Positions 6,832 to 13,238 of a stretch of 13,238 nt of DNA are shown one piece after another (the first letter of the stretch is position 1; each line of letters opens with the position of its first letter). The position numbers and the translations under genes are program-made. Source of the stretch: Negativicutes bacterium (GTDB lineage: Bacteria; Bacillota_C; Negativicutes; Acidaminococcales; Acidaminococcaceae); the NCBI GenBank assembly GCA_009930275.1, contig RZYP01000049.1, positions 1-13,238 on the forward strand, given 5' to 3'. The notes under the pieces are model-generated. The model was not told where the DNA came from and did not search any database. It worked only from the letters and a program-made list of their open reading frames with translations.

Positions 6832-7626
6832 TTATCCTAAAAGCATTCTGTCATTATCTAGTTCATTGCCGCTGGCCTGTTCGAACATTGCCAGCAAATC
6901 AGGAATAGTCAAATTCTCTTTTTCTCTGCCCTCAAGGTCAATCAAAATACGCCCGTTATGCATCATGATCAAACGATTACCAAAGCGCAAAGCATCACGC
7001 ATATTATGTGTAATCATCAATGTTGTCAGATGATAGCGGCTGACTATTTTCTGGGTAAGACCGAGAACTTTTTCCGCCGTCTTAGGATCAAGTGCCGCCG
7101 TGTGCTCATCCAGAAGAAGCAGTTTCGGCTGGTTAAGCGTAGCCATCAGAAGTGTCAGCGCCTGACGCTGTCCGCCTGAAAGCAACCCTACCCGGTCAGT
7201 CATCCTGTCTTCGAGACCAAGATCAAGCTCCTTGAGCAGCATTTTAAAGCGGTCACGGTCTTCCTCTTGGGAACTCCAGGCAAAAGTCGGAATCTTGCCG
7301 CGTCTCGACGCTATGGCTAAGTTCTCTTCTATCATCATGCCTGCAGCCGTTCCCATCATTGGATCCTGAAAAACACGGCCGATATATTTCGCCCTTTTGT
7401 GTTCCGGCTGTTTAGTAATGTCATCGCCGTCAATGATTATCCTACCTTTATCTACGGGGAATACTCCGGCAATGGAATTCATAAGGGTCGATTTGCCAGC
7501 GCCGTTACCACCTATAACCGTAACAAAATCACCTGACTTCAAATGCAAAGACAATTCCTGCAAAGCTTTTTTCTCGTTTATCGTGCCCGGGTGAAAGGTT
7601 TTCGAAATATTTTCTACTATTAGCAT
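6832..7626 (-). CDS. ABC transporter ATP-binding protein of a TrpXYZ-like importer
   Basis: Cytoplasmic ATPase of 264 residues that powers the adjacent permease. Seen: Walker A GGNGAGKST (39-47), Q-loop Gln87 in VFQDPMMG, signature LSGGQ (149-153), Walker B LLLLDE (169-174) and switch His207 in MITHNM. No extra C-terminal domain is present. The sequence is most like ATPases paired with PF04392 binding proteins (the TrpZ/YtrB-like importers of Firmicutes), which fits its position as last gene of a binding protein-permease-ATPase set. Its ATG overlaps the permease stop in TAATG (7628-7624), so translation is coupled and stoichiometric. A two-way terminator follows the stop. Confidence 0.93.
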   Translation of the reverse strand: MLIVENISKTFHPGTINEKKALQELSLHLKSGDFVTVIGGNGAGKSTLMNSIAGVFPVDKGRIIIDGDDITKQPEHKRAKYIGRVFQDPMMGTAAGMMIEENLAIASRRGKIPTFAWSSQEEDRDRFKMLLKELDLGLEDRMTDRVGLLSGGQRQALTLLMATLNQPKLLLLDEHTAALDPKTAEKVLGLTQKIVSRYHLTTLMITHNMRDALRFGNRLIMMHNGRILIDLEGREKENLTIPDLLAMFEQASGNELDNDRMLLG

Positions 7627-8507
7627 TATTTCGCCACCTTTCTGCCATCCATGCTCTTTTTGAAAAGCGGCATTGACAAAGCAAAGGCTACCAAGACCGA
7701 AGTGAACAACTTCAGGTCATTCGGCGGCATGCCCAGCTGCAAGACCAACGCTATAACGAAACGATAGACAACCGAGCCCAGAACAACGGAAAGCAGGCAG
7801 TTCTTAAAACTTTTTGTTCCAAAAAGAACTTCACCGATAATAACCGAGGCCAGGCCGATAACTATCGTGCCCGTACCCATGCCAACATCAGCGAACCCAT
7901 TGCTCTGACCAATCAATGCACCTGAAATGGCTACCAAGGCATTGCTTATCAAAAGACCAACGATAATGGTCCCGTTTGTGTCAATGCCCTGCGCCCTGAT
8001 CATTTGCTGATTGAATCCGGTAGCACGAATAGCAGCGCCAATCTCGGTTCCAAAGAACCAGTACATCAACGCACCGAAGAAAATCGTACTGATTAACCCA
8101 ACAAGAAAAATGGCCTGCGCATTGTTGAGACCCATATCCCTGATGAAGGTAAAAACAGTATCTACACGCAGCAGGGAAATGTTAGCCTTGCCCATGACAC
8201 GAAGATTTACTGAATAGAGCGCAATCATCGTCAATATTCCGGCCAAAAGTGCCGGTATTTTCAGTTTAGTGTGCAATATGCCGGTTACAACACCGGCCAA
8301 AGCTCCGGCAACCCCAGCCATAAAGACAGAAGTCAAGGGATCAAACCCTTTGACTAGTAATGCCGCCGCTACTGCCGCTCCTAAAGGAAAGCTGCCCTCA
8401 ACAGTCAAGTCGGCGATATCCAGAACTCTATATGTCAGGTAAACACCCAAGGCCATAAGAGCCCAAAGCAATCCCTGAGATAACGTAGGTAGTAACAAAT
8501 CAAACAT
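7626..8507 (-). CDS. ABC transporter permease (BPD_transp_2 / LivH-like) of a TrpXYZ-like importer
   Basis: Inner-membrane channel subunit of 293 residues with about eight hydrophobic helices. It has the family-typical VYLTYRVLDIADLTVEGSF start and the NALVAISGALIGQSNGFADVGMGTGTIVIGLASVIIGEVLFG segment in outline, characteristic of the branched-chain-amino-acid-type permeases paired with PF04392 binding proteins. It presumably forms a homodimer, since only one permease gene is present. It begins 2 bases after the stop of the binding protein with no good SD (AAAGG lies 13 bases away), so its translation probably depends on coupling; it shares a TAATG overlap with the ATPase gene. Confidence 0.92.
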   Translation of the reverse strand: MFDLLLPTLSQGLLWALMALGVYLTYRVLDIADLTVEGSFPLGAAVAAALLVKGFDPLTSVFMAGVAGALAGVVTGILHTKLKIPALLAGILTMIALYSVNLRVMGKANISLLRVDTVFTFIRDMGLNNAQAIFLVGLISTIFFGALMYWFFGTEIGAAIRATGFNQQMIRAQGIDTNGTIIVGLLISNALVAISGALIGQSNGFADVGMGTGTIVIGLASVIIGEVLFGTKSFKNCLLSVVLGSVVYRFVIALVLQLGMPPNDLKLFTSVLVAFALSMPLFKKSMDGRKVAK

Positions 8508-8509
8508 AA

Positions 8510-9505
8510 CTATTTGGATACCTTTGCCGCTTTCAAAATATCAGCAGGAATAGTGATACCAAGTTTTTTTGCTGCTTCTTCGTTGACTATTGTCTGCATC
8601 TCTTTTTGAGATTCAATGGCCATCGTAGCTGGTTTTTCTTTACCGGAAAGAATGCGGGCAGCCATAGCGCCGGTCTGGAAACCAAGTTTATAATAATCGA
8701 TACCGACAGTTGCAAGGCCACCGGCTTTTACCATGCCGCCTTCACCACAGAATACAGGTATCTTTGCTTCATCAGTAATAGCCACTAATGTAGGCATTGC
8801 GGACGCGATAACGTTATCAGTCGGAGCATAAACGGCGTCTACCTTACCAACCAAGCTTTGTGCGGCTTGTTGAATATCGTTGACATTGGAAACAGTTGCC
8901 TCAACTACTTTTATATTTTTCGCTGCCAATACTTCTTTCAAAATTTTGATTTGCAGCTGTGAATTCACTTCACTGGAAGAATAAACAGTGCCGACTGTCT
9001 TAGTCTGCGGCACAATTTTCAGCATCAAATCAACCTGTTCTTTAATCGGATTCATGTCGGTAGTGCCGGTAACGTTGCCTTTCGGCTCCTTGTTGGACGC
9101 TACAAGCTTAGCTTCCGCATAATCTGTTATAGCTGTCCCGACAATAGGGATATCCTTAGTCGCGTTAGCCATTGTTTGTGCCGCAGGCGTCGCAATAGCG
9201 CAGATAAGGTCTACCTTGCCGCTGACAAAGCGCTGGGCGATATTTTGCAGGTTGGATTGGTCAGCTTGCGCGTTCTGCCTGTCATAAGTAACATTTTCTT
9301 TTTCTTTGTAGCCATTAGCTGCCATGCCGTCAACAAAACCCTTATTAGCAGCATCCAAAGCCGCATGTTCTACCAGCTGCACAATACCTACCTTCACCAT
9401 TTTCTTCTGTTCTGCTTTTTTCTCGCCCCCACAACCAGCGAGCAAGCCAAGCGACAAAGTTAAAGATACCGCAAAGGCCACACTTTTCAAACTTTTTTTC
9501 ATCAT
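8510..9505 (-). CDS. ABC transporter substrate-binding lipoprotein, PF04392 (TrpX-like)
   Basis: Extracytoplasmic binding lipoprotein of 331 residues. A basic N-terminus (MMKKSLK), a hydrophobic core and the lipobox LLAGC predict lipidation at Cys25. The mature part has the two-lobed periplasmic-binding type-I fold of PF04392: VKVGIVQLVEHAALDAANKGF, then DLICAIATPAAQTMANATKDIPIVGTAITD, TVGTVYSSSEVNSQ, and VDAVYAPTDNVIASAMPTLVAI in outline. Characterised Gram-positive relatives bind tryptophan or other hydrophobic amino acids; the ligand here is inferred at best. The SD GGAGG is nine bases before ATG 9505, and a second ATG follows directly. It is the first gene of the importer. The 87-base leader is too short for a T-box but holds a perfect inverted repeat. 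Confidence 0.93.
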   Translation of the reverse strand: MMKKSLKSVAFAVSLTLSLGLLAGCGGEKKAEQKKMVKVGIVQLVEHAALDAANKGFVDGMAANGYKEKENVTYDRQNAQADQSNLQNIAQRFVSGKVDLICAIATPAAQTMANATKDIPIVGTAITDYAEAKLVASNKEPKGNVTGTTDMNPIKEQVDLMLKIVPQTKTVGTVYSSSEVNSQLQIKILKEVLAAKNIKVVEATVSNVNDIQQAAQSLVGKVDAVYAPTDNVIASAMPTLVAITDEAKIPVFCGEGGMVKAGGLATVGIDYYKLGFQTGAMAARILSGKEKPATMAIESQKEMQTIVNEEAAKKLGITIPADILKAAKVSK

Positions 9506-9544
9506 TTCTTCCGTCCTCCCATTCTACAATTGCAACAATAATAT

Positions 9545-9565
9545 AAAAACATGGTTAATGTTTTT
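9545..9565. repeat. Perfect 8-bp inverted repeat upstream of the TrpX-like gene; candidate operator
   Basis: AAAAACAT (9545-9552) and ATGTTTTT (9558-9565) form a perfect inverted repeat around GGTTA, in the 87-base gap between the DUF1847 and TrpX-like genes. On the minus strand it lies just after a possible -35 (TTGTCG, 9571-9566) and abuts a TATATT-like -10, although the 20-base spacing is too long for a clear promoter call. With only one G/C pair per arm it would be a poor terminator, so an operator is the better reading. Confidence 0.45.
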
Positions 9566-9592
9566 CGACAAAAAACAACAAAATCCTTCTTC

Positions 9593-10189
9593 CTAGACTG
9601 TACCTTCTTCCAGAATGCCAAGTTTTCTTCGCCAATAGCGGGAATAAACAACCCCCGCCGGATTATGAGCAAGCACTCTGTCTTTAGTAATAATGCTGGA
9701 AACAGGCGCTTCGCAGGCTTTAGTGAAAATCATGTCATGCCCTACACATAGCCCTACAATAAAATTAAGCTCGGTTTTTGCTTCATTCAAAATTTTAGCC
9801 TGCGTTTTCGGATTACACATAGCCTCGATGCTGCCCTTCTTTATTTTTTCCAGTTCCAGCAGATCCTTATCGACGGAACAAACCTTGCAGCATACCGATT
9901 CTACGGCAAAACCTTGATTTTTAAAATATTGAGCAACAAAGCGAGCTTCGTTTCTTAGCCCGATGCAAAAAGCTATGCCAACCTTTTTGACACCCATTTC
10001 CTTGGCAAAATAAACGCTTTCCTCCAAACGCGTCATTTGCATGTAGTTACGGCTTTCCGTAGCCGAAGAGGCTTTCATCATCTGTTTTTCCTCTTCACTG
10101 TACGATTCACAGACTTCCTCGTGCGTCATTTTTGTACAATTCTGGCCACTCGTATAACACTTATTATGTGAGCAAAAAGCACAATTCAT
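9593..10189 (-). CDS. Cysteine-rich DUF1847 protein (putative metal-binding)
   Basis: Cytoplasmic protein of 198 residues that matches the DUF1847 family (PF08901); its biochemical role is not established. It has twelve cysteines. An N-terminal cluster at 3, 6, 11, 18 and 27 (CxxC-x4-C-x6-C-x8-C) looks like a metal or Fe-S site. Cys75 lies in the family motif GIAFCIGLRNEA, followed by CCKVC (100-104), Cys125 in the MCNP motif, Cys148 in LCVGHD and Cys159. There is no signal peptide or membrane helix. The SD AGGGGG is eight bases before the ATG. It sits between a solute-binding lipoprotein gene and the TrpXYZ-like importer, all on one strand with no terminator between, so it may be cotranscribed with either. 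A link to metal or redox control is possible but unproven. Confidence 0.85.
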   Translation of the reverse strand: MNCAFCSHNKCYTSGQNCTKMTHEEVCESYSEEEKQMMKASSATESRNYMQMTRLEESVYFAKEMGVKKVGIAFCIGLRNEARFVAQYFKNQGFAVESVCCKVCSVDKDLLELEKIKKGSIEAMCNPKTQAKILNEAKTELNFIVGLCVGHDMIFTKACEAPVSSIITKDRVLAHNPAGVVYSRYWRRKLGILEEGTV

Positions 10190-10223
10190 TTACTATTCCC
10201 CCTAATCATCATCTATTGCTTCT

Positions 10224-10253
10224 ATTATAAGCTTTTGCCCCTTATACTACCAA
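10224..10253 (-). promoter_or_regulatory. Candidate promoter of the DUF1847 gene
   Basis: On the minus strand a perfect -10 TATAAT (10229-10224) follows TTGGTA (10253-10248, 4/6 of the -35 consensus) by 18 bases. The -35 overlaps the last codons of the upstream binding-protein gene, so DUF1847 could be expressed both from here and by read-through. Confidence 0.5.
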
Positions 10254-11272
10254 CCATTTAACTTTTTTACAGGTTTCAGTTTGTCGATGATTTCTTCACT
10301 ATTCAAAACACACCAGCGCAAGTCATCGTGTATCAAAAATATATCGCTGTACTGTTTGCCCCAGGTGTAATCCCTGGTATTATCCATCAAGGACCAGACA
10401 TAATATTCCGAGCTGTCCAATACAGCCTTAGCACTATCAGAAACAAGGTAGTCAATAAAAGCACGACTGGTTGCTTCCTGCTTAGTTCCAGCCATAATAG
10501 CCACGCCGTTTATTTTGCGTGAGGTTCCTTCTTCCGGCACACTTATAACAAGAATATTATTTCTTACTGCTGATGCCATCGCTAAATCAAGCGGCACCAC
10601 AGTCAGAGCTTTCCGGCCTTTACGAACCTCTTCGATTGCAGCTTCATCACTTTCGGCATATTCTGTCTCCTGTTTCTTGAAAAGCAATATATATTCGTCA
10701 AATTTCTTTTCACCAAACAACTGCCACAAGGTCGTCAGTAAGCGATAGCCTCCTTGTTTTAAGGAGGGGTCTGAGATTACCAGTTCATGCCGGAAATTTT
10801 CTTGCAGTAAATCTTCCCAGGAACCAGGTTTATCATAACCTAAGGAAATTAAAGAGTTCCTATTAGCAACAAACACGAGATTTGTTGTAAAAAGGCCCGT
10901 CCATGCTCCGTGCTTATCACGTAAACCTGTTGGTATGTTGCTTAAATCTTTGGCTTGGTAAGGTTGAAGCATTTTCTTGTTATCCGCCAAAAAATAATCT
11001 TCGGCGGTACCGCCAAGCCAAATGTCACACTCCAGCGCCTTCAAAGAATTTGCCAGATTTTGGTCCTTTTTTAAGGGTCCTTTCACCAGTTCAACTTTAA
11101 ATTTACCCTTGTTGATTTTCTCAAAATCCTGGATAAAACCGCTGGTTATTTCCTCCGATAATTCGCTATAGACTTTCAGGATATCGGCCTTTTCAGAAAA
11201 TTTGATACTGCTGCAGCCAAACATTGCCAGCGCTATTAATATAATAAATATTAGAATGCTTCTTTTTTTCAT
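10247..11272 (-). CDS. Extracellular solute-binding lipoprotein, family 1 (Fbp/Pot-like type II fold)
   Basis: Binding lipoprotein of 341 residues. A basic start (MKKR), a hydrophobic core and the lipobox AMFGC predict lipidation at Cys20. The mature domain reads as a type-II periplasmic-binding protein of the ferric iron/polyamine/phosphonate group: ILKVYSELSEEITSGFIQDFEK, CDIWLGGTAEDYF, AWTGLFTTNLVFVANRN, HELVISDPSLKQGGY, and the usual DDLRWCVLNSEEIIDKL end. The place where ferric-binding proteins carry a Tyr-Tyr pair reads VPLDLA (226-231), so iron is doubtful; another anion or polyamine is possible. The permease and ATPase genes of a matching importer lie directly upstream but behind a terminator, so this gene runs from its own promoter with a palindrome over the -35. 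SD is weak (GGGAAG). Confidence 0.87.
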   Translation of the reverse strand: MKKRSILIFIILIALAMFGCSSIKFSEKADILKVYSELSEEITSGFIQDFEKINKGKFKVELVKGPLKKDQNLANSLKALECDIWLGGTAEDYFLADNKKMLQPYQAKDLSNIPTGLRDKHGAWTGLFTTNLVFVANRNSLISLGYDKPGSWEDLLQENFRHELVISDPSLKQGGYRLLTTLWQLFGEKKFDEYILLFKKQETEYAESDEAAIEEVRKGRKALTVVPLDLAMASAVRNNILVISVPEEGTSRKINGVAIMAGTKQEATSRAFIDYLVSDSAKAVLDSSEYYVWSLMDNTRDYTWGKQYSDIFLIHDDLRWCVLNSEEIIDKLKPVKKLNGW

Positions 11273-11302
11273 ATTATCTTCCCGCTTAATATTTTTGCTT
11301 AC

Positions 11303-11331
11303 ATTATAACATACCGCGGCCGCTTAAGAAT
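11303..11331 (-). promoter_or_regulatory. Extended -10 promoter of the solute-binding protein gene
   Basis: On the minus strand TGTTATAAT provides a perfect -10 (11308-11303) with an extended TGN. The -35 region (ATTCTT or TTCTTA, 11331-11325) is poor, which fits an extended -10 promoter that may be under activator or repressor control. A perfect palindrome covers that -35 region. Confidence 0.65.
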
Positions 11332-11341
11332 ATTTCTTAAG
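11323..11341. repeat. Perfect 19-bp palindrome over the -35 region; candidate operator
   Basis: CTTAAGAATATTTCTTAAG has perfect 8-bp arms (11323-11330 and 11334-11341) around TAT. It covers the -35 region of the binding-protein promoter, a classic place for a dimeric regulator. It is AT-rich, lacks a U-tract and does not match the Fur, PerR or CodY consensus I know, so the regulator is unknown. Confidence 0.6.
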
Positions 11342-11379
11342 TAATGTAACGAATACTGTCTCAAACGTAGGCATAAAAA

Positions 11380-11407
11380 CAGCCAGCTGTTAGAACACAG
11401 CTGGCTG
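11380..11407 (-). terminator. Strong intrinsic terminator of the Fbp/Pot-like permease-ATPase operon
   Basis: A perfect 11-bp GC-rich stem pairs 11380-11390 (CAGCCAGCTGT) with 11397-11407 around a 6-base loop and runs straight into TTTTT on the minus strand. It lies 18 bases after the ATPase stop codon and separates this operon from the downstream binding-protein gene. Confidence 0.9.
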
Positions 11408-11425
11408 CCTGCAAACACGATAAAT

Positions 11426-12472
11426 TTACTCTTTTTCAAAAACCATGATTCTTTCGAAATCAAGATGAACTGTTTCGCCGTCTTTGAATTGCTTCAGATC
11501 AGCGCCCTTCACAATAACGCGTACCATTTCATCTCCGACCTGGACACGATAGTCAACGGCGTCACCCAAATAGAAGCGATGGGTCAAAACACCCTTCATC
11601 GTACCATTTTCGGAGGACAAGGTAATATTCTCCGGTCTGACGGCAATCGTCACGCTGCCGGTCAAATTGGATGGGTTGGGCAAGGATGTCGCCATACCTG
11701 CAATGTGCACCCTGCCGTCCGTAATTTCGCCCGGCAGGAAGTTAACCAAGCCAATAAAGTCGGCAACCATCTTGTTGGCAGGATTGGCATAGATTTCGTG
11801 CGGAGCACCAATCTGCTGCACAAAGCCCTTGCTCATAACCACGATACGGTCACTCATAGCCATTGCTTCTCCCTGGTCATGTGTAACATAAACAACCGTT
11901 ATACCAAGTTCTTTTTGCAAGGAGAGGATTTCAAAGCGCATGCTTTCGCGCAGTTTTGCATCAAGATTGGAGAGCGGCTCGTCAAGAAGCAGTAGACCTG
12001 GGCGCGCAACCAAAGCTCGAGCCAAAGCTACACGTTGTTGTTGTCCGCCTGACAACTGATGCGGATAACGCTCGGCATACTCTTCCAAGTGTACCAAAGC
12101 CAGCATTTCTTTGACTCTCTTAACGCGTTCTTCCTTAGCAACTTTCTGGATTTTCAAAGGATAGCCGACATTATCCAGAACGGTCATATGCGGCCATACG
12201 GCATAGGATTGGAAAACCATCCCAATATCACGTTTTTCGGGCGGAACAAAGGTATTCTTGAGCGAAGAACTTACACATTTGTCCCCGATATAAATTTCGC
12301 CCTCAGTGGCTCTTTCAAATCCTGCCACCATTCTCAGCGTTGTCGTCTTTCCGCAACCCGAAGGTCCAAGAATAGAGACAAACTCGCCATCTTCAACCAC
12401 TAGGTCGAAATCATTGACAGCAGTCACTCCGCCAAATCGCTTAAAAATATGTTCAATGCGTACTTGTGCCAA
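11426..12472 (-). CDS. ABC transporter ATP-binding protein, Fbp/PotA-like, with C-terminal TOBE domain
   Basis: Cytoplasmic ATPase of 348 residues, the normal length for the CUT1/iron/polyamine group. Seen: Walker A GPSGCGKT (36-43), Q-loop Gln88 in MVFQSYAVWPHMTV, signature LSGGQ (140-144), Walker B LLLLDEP (160-166) and switch His198 in VTHDQGEAM. The last 100 residues (from about 245) form a TOBE_2 regulatory region with the IAVRPENITL motif. Likely substrates of this subgroup include ferric iron, polyamines and phosphonates; the sequence does not decide. Start: AAGGAG (12486-12481) lies eight bases before a TTG at 12472; the upstream GTG (12481) overlaps the SD itself and is rejected. The permease stop is two bases before the SD, so the two genes are tightly coupled. 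A strong terminator follows. Confidence 0.9.
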   Translation of the reverse strand: MAQVRIEHIFKRFGGVTAVNDFDLVVEDGEFVSILGPSGCGKTTTLRMVAGFERATEGEIYIGDKCVSSSLKNTFVPPEKRDIGMVFQSYAVWPHMTVLDNVGYPLKIQKVAKEERVKRVKEMLALVHLEEYAERYPHQLSGGQQQRVALARALVARPGLLLLDEPLSNLDAKLRESMRFEILSLQKELGITVVYVTHDQGEAMAMSDRIVVMSKGFVQQIGAPHEIYANPANKMVADFIGLVNFLPGEITDGRVHIAGMATSLPNPSNLTGSVTIAVRPENITLSSENGTMKGVLTHRFYLGDAVDYRVQVGDEMVRVIVKGADLKQFKDGETVHLDFERIMVFEKE

Positions 12473-12488
12473 TTTTCCCACTCCTTAA

Positions 12489-13238
12489 TTAAATTCCGAC
12501 ATTTCCCTTACTGACTTTGTTCAGGATAATGTTACCAAGCAATACAATGCTCAAAATTATAACAGATAAAACCGACGCATTCTGTGTATCAGCATAAGTC
12601 TGCAGTTCGTATAACAAAACACCGATTGTTTTCGTGTCACCGCTATAGAGAAGCAAAGACATCGTTAATTCATAGAATGAAGGCATAAAGATCAAAAACC
12701 AACCCGCAATAACTGAAGGGGCTATTAACGGCAAAATAATATCTTTACAGGTCCTCAGCCAGCTTGCTCCTGAATTAAGGGCTGCTTCTTCCAAAGAAGT
12801 ATGTACCTGACTCAAAGAAGCCGCAATAGTTCTGACGGACATCGTCATGTATTTGACGAGGTAGCTGACAATCAGTATCCACATTGTTGAGTAAAGATTC
12901 AAACCATAATTTCCGGAGAAGGTGATTACCAAGGCCAGCGCGATAACGATACTTGGTGTAGAACCGCCGATGATAGTCAACAAATCAGGCAATGATCTGC
13001 CTTTTACCCTGGTCTTAACAGAAAGATAGGCAATAAATACGGAGAGGATAGTTCCGACTGTAGCAGCTATGACCGCATACAAAACGGAGTTCCAGATGCT
13101 TTCCATGTACTGAGCACTGGTAATAACCGGCAGCCAGCTTTCCAAGCTGAGATTATCAAAACCAATCGGTTTGGACATGCTTTTCAGCAATGAGGTAAGC
13201 AGGATGGAAAAAAGCGGTATTATTACAGCAATCGTAGC
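12489..13238 (-). CDS. ABC transporter permease, Fbp/Pot-like (5' partial, cut by window end)
   Basis: The frame is open to the last base of the window, so only the C-terminal 249 residues are visible; the TTG at 13190 is internal, because hydrophobic coding sequence (IPLFSILLTSLLKSM) continues above it. About six membrane helices are visible. The EAA loop (LEEAALNSGASWLRTCKDIILPLIAPSVI) is intact and would dock to the ATPase. The layout, with a hydrophobic helix, a periplasmic loop (KPIGFDNLSLESW) and then a complete BPD_transp_1 domain, fits the second half of a fused two-domain FbpB-type permease of about 540 residues, though a single-domain protein cannot be excluded. It precedes the ATPase gene by a few bases in one operon. 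A binding-protein gene may lie upstream outside the window. Confidence 0.88.
   Translation of the reverse strand, partial: ATIAVIIPLFSILLTSLLKSMSKPIGFDNLSLESWLPVITSAQYMESIWNSVLYAVIAATVGTILSVFIAYLSVKTRVKGRSLPDLLTIIGGSTPSIVIALALVITFSGNYGLNLYSTMWILIVSYLVKYMTMSVRTIAASLSQVHTSLEEAALNSGASWLRTCKDIILPLIAPSVIAGWFLIFMPSFYELTMSLLLYSGDTKTIGVLLYELQTYADTQNASVLSVIILSIVLLGNIILNKVSKGNVGI

Noticed and set aside
9545..9565. Inverted repeat read as an intrinsic terminator of the DUF1847 gene
   Set aside because: Each arm has a single G/C pair, so the hairpin would be very weak, although a T-run does follow; an operator is more likely.
9506..9592. T-box or other riboswitch before the TrpX-like gene
   Set aside because: Only 87 bases are available and no T-box motif, specifier loop or terminator/antiterminator pair is visible.
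11313..11324. Overlapping CCGCGG and GCGGCCGC palindromes in the binding-protein leader
   Set aside because: A short GC-rich patch with overlapping restriction-site palindromes; no structure or function can be argued beyond chance.
11465..11995. Plus-strand open frame of 176 codons opposite the Fbp/Pot-like ATPase
   Set aside because: Antisense shadow of conserved ATPase and TOBE sequence, with no recognisable domain or promoter.
1..13238. Mobile element, phage, CRISPR, tRNA, rRNA or defence island
   Set aside because: No transposase, integrase, repeat-spacer array, RNA gene or defence protein was found; genes form ordinary metabolic and transport units.

Overview
The window comes from a low-to-moderate-GC bacterial chromosome. 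Strong AGGAGG-type ribosome binding sites, lipoprotein signals, sigma-A-like promoters and the gene families point to an anaerobic Firmicute. The mix of a TrkA_C-tailed CLC exchanger, a TrmB regulator, a DUF1847 protein and PF04392-type importers would suit Negativicutes or Clostridia; this is inference, and no RNA gene or marker in the window settles it. There is no phage, IS element, CRISPR array, tRNA or rRNA. It is compact: no stretch above 300 bases lacks a gene.

Layout. (1) 1-1527 (+): a CLC chloride/proton antiporter with a C-terminal TrkA_C domain, missing only its first residues. It ends at a two-way hairpin terminator (1557-1593) facing the next unit. (2) 1612-3662 (-): a TrmB-type regulator followed by a LysA-family decarboxylase, driven by a near-consensus promoter. 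(3) 3676-5335 (-): a HAD-IIA phosphatase translationally coupled to a DUF1624 membrane acyltransferase-like protein, with its own promoter and terminator. (4) 5346-6825 (+): an EamA (DMT) exporter and a rhodanese lipoprotein, divergent from unit 3 and closed by a two-way terminator. (5) 6832-11331 (-): a solute-binding lipoprotein, a cysteine-rich DUF1847 protein, and a TrpXYZ-like ABC importer (binding lipoprotein, permease, ATPase). No convincing terminator separates these five genes. Two perfect inverted repeats sit in the regulatory gaps at 11323-11341 and 9545-9565. (6) 11380-13238 (-): the permease (cut by the window end) and ATPase of a second, Fbp/Pot-like ABC importer, ended by a strong terminator.

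Functionally the right half is devoted to nutrient uptake. The binding protein at 10247-11272 probably works with the permease and ATPase just upstream but is transcribed from its own promoter. The left half holds ion homeostasis, amino-acid metabolism with a dedicated regulator, and small transport/stress units. The points most worth a second look are the LysA-like enzyme with several replaced active-site motif residues beside a TrmB regulator, the two palindromic operator candidates, and the linkage of DUF1847 to two importers. I did not see a clearly new multi-gene system.
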